Shown here: piece after piece, positions 57,414-64,000 of the stretch
Layout: each line of letters starts with the position of its first letter
Position numbering within the stretch: position 1 is the stretch's first letter
Origin: Dastarcus helophoroides
Taxonomy: Eukaryota > Arthropoda > Insecta > Coleoptera > Bothrideridae
NCBI GenBank assembly: GCA_028583605.1
Contig: CM053327.1
Span: 34,094,126 to 34,158,125, forward strand
Reading direction: 5' to 3'
Length of the DNA stretch: 64,000 nt
The notes under the pieces: generated by a model
Database searches by the model: none
Seen by the model: the letters and a program-made list of their open reading frames with translations, nothing else
Told to the model about the DNA's origin: nothing
Program-made: the position numbers and the translations under genes

Positions 57414-57557
57414 ATGGAAGAATATACAAGAGAACCGTGCCCATGGAGAATAGTAGACGATTGCGGCGGTGCTTTTACCATGGGTCTTATCGGGGGAGGC
57501 GTCTTTCAATGTATCAAAGGCTTTCGTAACGCACCATCAGGTTTCCAAAAAAGATTG
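57414..57557 (+). CDS. Tim17: Tim17 mitochondrial inner-membrane translocase subunit, exon 1
   Basis: 48 codons from ATG 57414 to the donor TTG|GTATGT. The start [20 protein letters not shown] is the conserved Tim17 N-terminus. It is followed by a Gly-rich first membrane helix ([12 protein letters not shown]). Tim17 is a core subunit of the TIM23 complex, which imports presequence proteins across the inner mitochondrial membrane (family knowledge). C9 is the first of the conserved disulfide pair. The frame could be extended upstream by three non-ATG codons, but the ATG is clearly the start. Confidence 0.95.
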
Positions 57558-57874
57558 GTATGTCAAAGTGCCCTCCACTGGGATATTGGCATTAACATAG
57601 TCAGACAATTGAATTTTGATAAAAAATTGAATTTTATCTTAGCCCAAAAATGCTTAACACAAAATAGTGCCACAGTTTACACACTATTCGCATATTTAAT
57701 ATCATTTATAAATTGAATTTCTTGTTCTCTGAAACTAAGAAAGATTAAAAAAACACAACAAAGGTTGTTTTAACACGTTTCGATAGCCAAGCTATCGTCT
57801 TGAGAGAGATACCATTATACCATATCATTTATAACACGATGAAATATTGTTTCTATTAGACATTTTTATTGTAG
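57558..57874 (+). other. Tim17 intron with an antisense retroelement fragment
   Basis: GT-AG intron of 317 bp. About 57722-57841 is a minus-strand copy of the Penelope-like fragment (AACACAACAAAGGTTGT, GTTTCGATAGCCAAGCTATC, AGAGAGATAC). Removal would leave about 200 bp. Confidence 0.85.
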
Positions 57875-58231
57875 GTAGGCAGCTTAACATCGATAAAACA
57901 GCGTTCCCCGATTATCGCAGGGAATTTTGCTGTTTGGGGTGGTTTATTTTCCACGATTGACTGTGGCCTCATCCACATACGAAAGAAGGAGGATCCTTGG
58001 AATTCGATTATCAGTGGGGCAGCGACCGGTGGTATATTAGCTGCTAGAAATGGATTGCCCGCAATGGCTGGCAGTGCGTTCATTGGGGGAGTTCTTCTGG
58101 CTCTAATTGAAGGTGTCGGAATATTGTTTACCAGGCTTTCAGCGGAACAGTTTCAACCCCAGCTACCACCTTTGGATGATCCATCTCAACTCGGCGCTGA
58201 TCAGTCACAAGGAGGCATGCAGTATCAGTAG
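57875..58231 (+). CDS. Tim17: Tim17, exon 2
   Basis: The acceptor ATTGTAG ends at 57874. The 118 codons join exon 1 in phase 0 (KRL|VGSLTSI), giving 166 residues, normal for the family. It contains [18 protein letters not shown] (C78 pairs with C9 in homologues), the KKEDPWNS loop and the Gly/Ala-rich helices [11 protein letters not shown] and [16 protein letters not shown] Gln/Pro-rich C-terminal tail ends in MQYQ before TAG 58229-58231. Confidence 0.96.
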   Translation, partial: VGSLTSIKQRSPIIAGNFAVWGGLFSTIDCGLIHIRKKEDPWNSIISGAATGGILAARNGLPAMAGSAFIGGVLLALIEGVGILFTRLSAEQFQPQLPPLDDPSQLGADQSQGGMQYQ

Positions 58232-58281
58232 ATATTTTGTATCCTTAATTATAGTTCTGTGATTTGCCATATAGACAATAT

Positions 58282-58287
58282 ATTAAA
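58282..58287 (+). promoter_or_regulatory. Probable Tim17 poly(A) signal (ATTAAA)
   Basis: ATTAAA 51 bp after the stop, followed by T-rich sequence. Confidence 0.5.
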
Positions 58288-58783
58288 TGTTTATTATTTA
58301 TTTTTGATTTATTTTCTATCAGCGAAGTTTATTTTATGGTGGTTGTTTATGGTGAGGTGTGGTGTCATATCTGATGTTGAAGTAAAAGATTTTGAGTACC
58401 TTTTTAGCAAAAAATAAGCCATTGTATGGACAAAAAAAAAACTTAAGACACTGATGGGTATATGTGGCATTTTGCTCGTTAAAGTTTATAATTTACATGG
58501 AGGGCTTGTTCCAGCTGAGTAAATACTTTTCGTAACATAATAGTTTGCCCAAATAAATTTACTTCCGTGCCACATTTTCTTTTCAAAATCAAAGTTTAAA
58601 CTGTTAACTGTTCATAGAATTATTCACTTTTGGCCAAATGAAAGGTTTAAACTACTATTTTCTCAAAATATAGATTAAATCTTGAACTATTTTTTTATTT
58701 CAATTTGAGAGAGTCCTTTAATTTTTTAGTCTAAATTTCAAATCAAAGTGACAACTTTGAAATAGAAATTGATAATTTTTCAA
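58288..58783. other. Intergenic AT-rich region
   Basis: I see nothing recognisable before the target duplication of the next element. Confidence 0.4.
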
Positions 58784-58859
58784 ATGTTACTTAGGGATGT
58801 CGATTCCTTTTTGAATCGTGATGTAGAAAGGGCATTCGTTTATAAAAATATATTTAGAA

Positions 58860-59590
58860 ATATGAAGTTTAAACTGGAAATTACGGGATTAAAGTGGAAA
58901 TTTCTATTTTATTTTCCAAATTTCGACTTTTTCAGGAAATTTGATGGATAAAGTCGAAATTTCGGCTTCAATCTCAAAATTTCAACTTTTTTTCACAAAA
59001 TTTCAAGATAAGTCGAAATTTCTTATTCTATGGTTAATTTAGGCCGATGACAGTTAAGCCACACCAACCCTTAGAATAAAATACTATATTCTAAGCACCA
59101 ACTCTTACAATTTAATATTGACACTTAGCAGTAGGATACGTTCTGTAAATTCAATTTTTTATTACCCAAAATTTCGACTTTTTTCTTGACATTTCAAGGT
59201 TAAAGTAAAATTTTCGAGGAAAAATTCGAAATTTCGAGTTCAAAGTCCACATTTTACAAAAGCGCAGAAAGGCATTGATTGTAAAAACTTATATTTTGAA
59301 ATTTTGACATCTTGCAAAGGCGTAAAAAGGACATTGATTTAAAAAAATATTTTTAAAGATTTCGACTTTTTTCTCGAAATGTCGATTTTTTTGGAATTTC
59401 GACTTTTTTTCTCGAAATTTCGACTTTAAACTCAAAATTTTGACTTTTTTCTCGAAAATTCGAATTTTTTCTTGAAATTTCTACTTTTTTCCTAAAATTC
59501 CGAGATTAATCTCGAAATTTCGACTTTAATCACGGAATTTCGATTTTGATATCGAATTTTATCTCGAAATTTCGCGAAGAAGTCGCTCTA
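58860..59590 (+). repeat. T-rich half of the hAT cargo satellite
   Basis: Irregular units of CGAAATTTCGACTTTTTTCT. No genes. Confidence 0.8.
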
Positions 59591-59739
59591 TACTAAGCAC
59601 ATTCTACGGTTAAATTAGGCAGTTACTTCCCACCACTCCTCTTTCCCAACAATCTTGATAGTTAGTAGGGTGCGACCAATAATTGCTATTTTTAATTAGC
59701 AAATTTTGGTCTTTTTCTTAGAAATTTCGAGATTTAAGT

Positions 59740-61650
59740 TGAAATTTTGAGAAAAAAAGTCCAAATTTCGAGTTCTCAATCGAAATTTCGTGATTAAGAT
59801 CAAAATTTCGAGAAAAAAGTCAGAACTTGAGAAAAAAGTCGAAATTTGAAAAAAAGTCGAAACTATGACCTTATAAGCTCAAATTTCGAGAAGAAGAGTC
59901 GAAATTTCGAGAAAAAAGTTGAAGTGTGAGAAAATAGTCGAAATTTGTAAAAAAAAAAGTCGAAATTTCGAGAAAAATATCGAAATTTCGATATCAAAGT
60001 CAAAATTTTGAGAAAAAAGTCGATATTTGAGAAAAACGTCGAAATTTCTAGAAAAAATCGAAATTTGACAAAAAGTGGAGCTTTCGAGAAAAAAGTCGAA
60101 GTTTTGAGAAATAAAAGTCGAAATTTCAAAAAAAAAGTGGAAATTTTGACTTAGAGCCAAAATTTCTAAAAAAAAATGTCGAAATTTTTATATTAAGGTC
60201 AAAATTTCGAGAAAAAAGTTGAAATTTGAGAAAAAAAGTCGAAATTTGTAGAAAAAAAGTCGAAATTTCGAGAAAAATATCGAAATTTCAATATCAAAGT
60301 TAAAATTTTGAGAAAAAAGTCGATATTTGAGAAAAACGTCGAAATTTCGAGAAAAAATCGAAATTTGACAAAACGTGGAGATTTCGAGAAAAAAGTCGAA
60401 ATTTTGAGAAAAAAAGTCGAATTTTCGAAAAAAAAAGTCGAAATTTTGACTTTAGAGTCAAGTTTTCAAAAAACAATGTCAAAATTTTTATATTAAGGTC
60501 AAAATTTCAAGAAAAAAGTTGAAATTTGAGAGAAAAAGTCAAAATTTAAGAAAAAAGTCAAAATTTAAGAAAAAAGTCTAAATTTCGAGAAAAAAGTCGA
60601 AATTTCGAACTTACAATCGAAGTTTGGGAAAAAAGGTCGAAATTTCTAAAAATAATAATTTTTTTAAATCGATGTTCTTTCTAACATTTCGAAAAAGTTA
60701 AAATTTTCAAAACAAAGTCGAAATAATTTCCAGAAAAAAAGTCGAGTTTTGAGAAAAAAGTCTAAATTTAAGAAAAATGTCGAAATTTTGAGAAAAAAAG
60801 TCGAAATGTTGAGTTTAAAGTCGAAATTTTGAGAAAAAAGCCGAAATTTCGTTACCAAGGTTAAAATTTTGGGAAAAAGGTCGAAATTTGAGAAAAACTT
60901 CGAAATTTTAAGAAAAAAGTTGCAATTTCGAAATATTTCGAGAAAAAAGTCGAAATTTGATAAAAAAAGTGGAGATTTCGAGAAAAAAAGTCGAAATTTC
61001 GAGAAAAAATACGAAATTTGCGAGAAAAGTCGAAATTTGAAAAACAAAAAAACGAAGTTTCGAGAAAAATTTCTAAATTTCGACAAAAAATCGAAATATG
61101 AGAAAAAAGTCAAAATTTCGAGAAAAAAAGTCGAAATTTTGAGAAAAAGAATTGAAATTTGAGAAAAAGGTCGAAATTTCGAGAAAAAAGTCGAAATTTC
61201 CAACTTAAAATCGAAATTTAAGAAAAAAAGTCGAAATTTCTAAAAATAGCATTTTTTTTTATTCGATTTCCTTTCTGCGTCTTTGTAACATTTTGAAAAA
61301 GTTAAAATTTTCAGAAAAAAGTCGAAATGTCCAGAAAAAAGTCGAAATTTTCAGAAAAGAGTCGAAATTTGAGAAAAAAGTCGAAATTTCGAGCTTAAAA
61401 TCGAAATTTAAGAAAAAAAGTCGAAATTTCTAAAAATAGCATTTTTTTTATTCGATTTCCTTTCTGCGTCTTTGTAACATTTTGAAAAAGTTAAAATTTT
61501 CAAAAAAAAAGTCGAAATGTCCAGAAAAAAGTCCAAATTTTGAGAAAAGAGTCAAAATGTGAGAAAAAATTCAAAACTTGAAATAAAAGTCGAAGTTTGA
61601 GAAAAGCGTCTAAATTTTTAAAATAACATTTCTTTTTAATCGATGTCCTT
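59740..61650 (-). repeat. A-rich half of the hAT cargo satellite
   Basis: Units of about 20 bp like GTCGAAATTTCGAGAAAAAA. About 61245-61340 and 61435-61530 are a direct duplication of about 187-bp period (TTCGATTTCCTTTCTGCGTC). Frames of up to 179 codons, made of F/S/L/K/R strings, are artefacts. Confidence 0.85.
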
Positions 61651-62394
61651 TCTACGCCTTGGTAACATTTCGTTAAATTTCGATTTAAAAATTGAAATTT
61701 CCACTTTTTTCTAGAAACTTCGACTCTAAACTCCAAATTTCGACTTTTTTTTTCGAAATTTTGACATTAAAGTCGAAATTTTGACTTTAATCTCGGGATT
61801 TAGAGGAGAAAAGGTCAACATTCCATGATATATTTTTTTTTCAAATTGATGTCCTTTCTACGCTCTTGTTATTTTTACTTCAAAAAAGTAAATAAACTTT
61901 TTTCGAGTTTTGTAGTGTATTTATTAATACGCTAACCACTAAATTGAAGTTTTTAAGACCGATAACAGGTAATAAAATACCGTGAGAGTAATTTTTGTGA
62001 ATATATGGTAATTTTAACTGCGTACGTACGGAATTTTACCTTTAAATATATGGCAACACTGCACCACAGTTATCTTTCTTATTCAATCAACGACATAATG
62101 ACTGAAAAGAAATATTAATGCTGCCATCTGTTGGCTTATTAATGCAGCTATTACTAGTAGAGTGAAGTAGAAAATAACATAACGACATAAATACATTTAC
62201 ATAACAAATAAAAAATGTTTCTCATTAAATTTACACTGACCTGCATCTAAGGTAAATCGATCCGATGCTTCGGATTTTTGAATCATTCATTAGATCGATG
62301 CTATATTTGAGATCGATCTAAAAAATCGACCTTGAGGCTTAAAAAAATCGATTTTTCGATTAATTGATCTCAAATCGACATCCCTAATGTTACT

Positions 62395-63603
62395 TCAGTT
62401 TTTACTTTAATCCCCAAAATCGACACTTTTTTATCTCTGCTATGGCCTCAGTAAAATTGGAATTGATTTCGCTACCAAGCGTTTAAAATGAAAACTTTAA
62501 TTTCTCAAAACTGCAACTTCCACCTCAAAGTTTCAACCATAATCTGAAAATTTCACAGGTTTTAAGTTTCGACGTTTTTTAAATAAAATTTTTCAGTTCA
62601 TTTTCTCAATATTTTCCCCAGACTAGAGTAAAATTTAAGCTTGTGCCTTGGATTAGAGCTCAAACACATTTCAAACTTTTTTGTGTATATTTATTATTTC
62701 TGTAAAAATTGTGGCTAAAAACCCAATCGATCCTGTTCTAGAAGTTTGGAGTTTCAAAGTTGAAATTTCAAGAAAAAAGGAGAATAATTCCAGTTGAAGG
62801 CTGAAAAATTAAGTTTGTACCATCAAATGTAAACTTGTTTCCTGAAATTTTTAAGTTAATCATCAATCAAAAGGGAACATTAGACTAATTAGATAAAACA
62901 CTTTAAAAATATAACATGTTTATTAAGATGAATATTGCTATAGATTTTTAAAGAAACAACATAACAGCTAATAGTAAGAAAGTTAAATTAGATACATTTC
63001 AGATATATTCATGAACTCCATAAGTATCATATTGCATTTAACAGTTTAATTGAACAAAATTAAACATTATAATATAGTACTACATATTTTATATTAATCT
63101 TTTGGCACATCTGAAAATATACCATATATATATACAATAAAAATCTGAATTATCATTGGAGGTATTTGCTTTAATATGCTATTTTGCAACAATAATTAAC
63201 AAATTCATAAGACTGACGAGTAAAAATCGTCTAGTTAAGAATGAATTTAACAGATGTTATAAATAATGATATTCCCAAAATGCATCTTTTCAGCTTATTG
63301 TGACTCGAATCTGATCCTTGTTACTCCAATTGATTTTTGGTATTAAGAAAGTTATGTAATTATGAAAATTCTGTGCTGAAAAATACAAAAACACATTCTC
63401 TTTCACCTTCAGAATATGCAAACCATACTGATATTAACAAATATAATTATTTTTATACATTTCAAGGTACTTTTTTGTGGGTATACAGAACACAAAATAC
63501 ATTTGATTAAAATACACTTGAAATAAAATTCAAGAACAAATAATAATATTGTGTGTATGTATCTATTAAAAAAAAGTAACAATTAGATTTTATTTTATAA
63601 ACT
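62395..63603. other. AT-rich region without recognisable features
   Basis: No gene, repeat or RNA is supported. Confidence 0.4.
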
Positions 63604-63716
63604 GAGTATCTCTCTGAAGATGACAGCTTGGGATCGAAACGCATTAGAGCAACCTTTGCTGTGTTTTTTTTAATCTTTATTTATTTGGTTTCAAGGGAAG
63701 AGATTTGTATTTCAAC
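63604..63716 (+). repeat. Penelope-like family fragment
   Basis: Contains AGTATCTCTCTGAAGATGAC, GATCGAAACG, AGAGCAACCTTTGCTGTG and GGTTTCAAGGGAAGAG, ending ATTTGTATTTCAA. Same part as in 37047-37170. Confidence 0.75.
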
Positions 63717-64000
63717 TCATTACAAAATACATATTTGGCTCCGATATGGTATTTACAGCTGTGTTAAATGCACTTTTCGCACAGAACATTAACATAAGCT
63801 GTATTGAAGTAATAAGTTCAACGCTTATAAGAGGCATCAACAATGTTTGAACAAATATTCTAAAAGCAATTCAATTTAAAATTACGATCATTCAAAATGA
63901 TAATAATTCCAACATTTTAAAACAATACTTTGTGCACACATAAATTTTATTTCTTATGGCAGTGTTTAAGAAACTGGTCATTGAGATATGTTTGGCGAAT
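63717..64000. other. Unannotated AT-rich end of window
   Basis: I see nothing recognisable. Confidence 0.4.

Larger units (their letters stand above)
58792..62386. mobile_element. hAT-like non-autonomous element, 3,595 bp, satellite-filled
   Basis: Both ends are TAGGGATGTCGATT as 14-bp perfect terminal inverted repeats. Identical 8-bp flanks ATGTTACT (58784-58791 and 62387-62394) are the target duplication, diagnostic of hAT-type transposition. There is no transposase. The interior is AAATTTCGACTTTTTT satellite, in T-rich orientation from about 58900 to 59590 and in A-rich orientation from about 59740 to 61650. Two ATTCTA(T/C)GGTTAA blocks lie near 59030 and 59600. A partly related copy of the interior lies at 47140-48060. 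Confidence 0.88.

Noticed and set aside
59863..61203. Frames of 60-179 codons rich in F/S/L or K/R
   Set aside because: Artefacts of the satellite inside the hAT-like element; open on both strands with the same word repetition.

Overview
The window is AT-rich and repeat-dominated animal DNA, most probably from an insect or other arthropod. The evidence is spliced genes with GT-AG introns, a Tim17 gene split by an intron, Ty3/gypsy, LINE, Helitron and hAT-like elements, a tRNA-derived SINE and long AT-rich satellites. I cannot name the species. Only three genes look like host genes. Almost everything else is mobile elements, their solo or nested remnants, foldback repeats and satellite arrays.

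Layout. 1-3.8 kb: the 3' part of a decayed Ty3/gypsy retrotransposon (Gag zinc knuckles, protease, an out-of-frame deletion of the RT palm, RNase H, integrase). It is followed by a tandem array of small hairpins with compensatory stem changes and a possible LTR. 3.8-16 kb: dispersed repeats, including a 1.7 kb repeat (second copy at 29.9 kb), a foldback element, a 1.37 kb long-TIR element, a solo LTR, a Penelope-like fragment and a TTA-flanked element that encloses a LINE 3' end. 16.3-23 kb: an A/T satellite folded into a giant inverted repeat (two arms of about 1.5 kb, spacer about 1.5 kb), with the array continuing on the right. 23-27 kb: a coding-looking 51-bp triplication and a two-module satellite. 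27.8-29.3 kb: two SINE copies and a 178-bp tandem duplication. 31.9-36.9 kb: a hAT-like element with a perfect 8-bp target duplication, carrying satellite cargo, an 11-bp tandem array, a solo LTR and a Helitron.

38-45.3 kb (possibly to 52.3 kb): a plus-strand gene for a small unrecognised single-pass membrane protein. Its three coding exons agree in phase, and its first intron carries a 5'-truncated LINE with a 12-bp target duplication. 46.8-51 kb: foldback and hAT-type MITEs, a 58-bp palindrome and a microRNA-precursor-like hairpin. 53.5-58.2 kb: a divergent gene pair, a minus-strand coiled-coil protein gene (2 coding exons) and a plus-strand Tim17 mitochondrial import gene (2 coding exons). 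The two share a start-to-start region of about 530 bp. 58.8-62.4 kb: a second hAT-like element with a perfect 8-bp duplication, filled with strand-switching satellite. 62.4-64 kb: AT-rich DNA with one Penelope-like fragment.

The genes show no joint pathway. The notable theme is architectural. The giant inverted repeat and two TIR-bounded elements hold a T-rich satellite tract on one side and its A-rich complement on the other, so transcripts could form very long hairpins. No fully intact autonomous element or unequivocal new defence or enzymatic system was seen.
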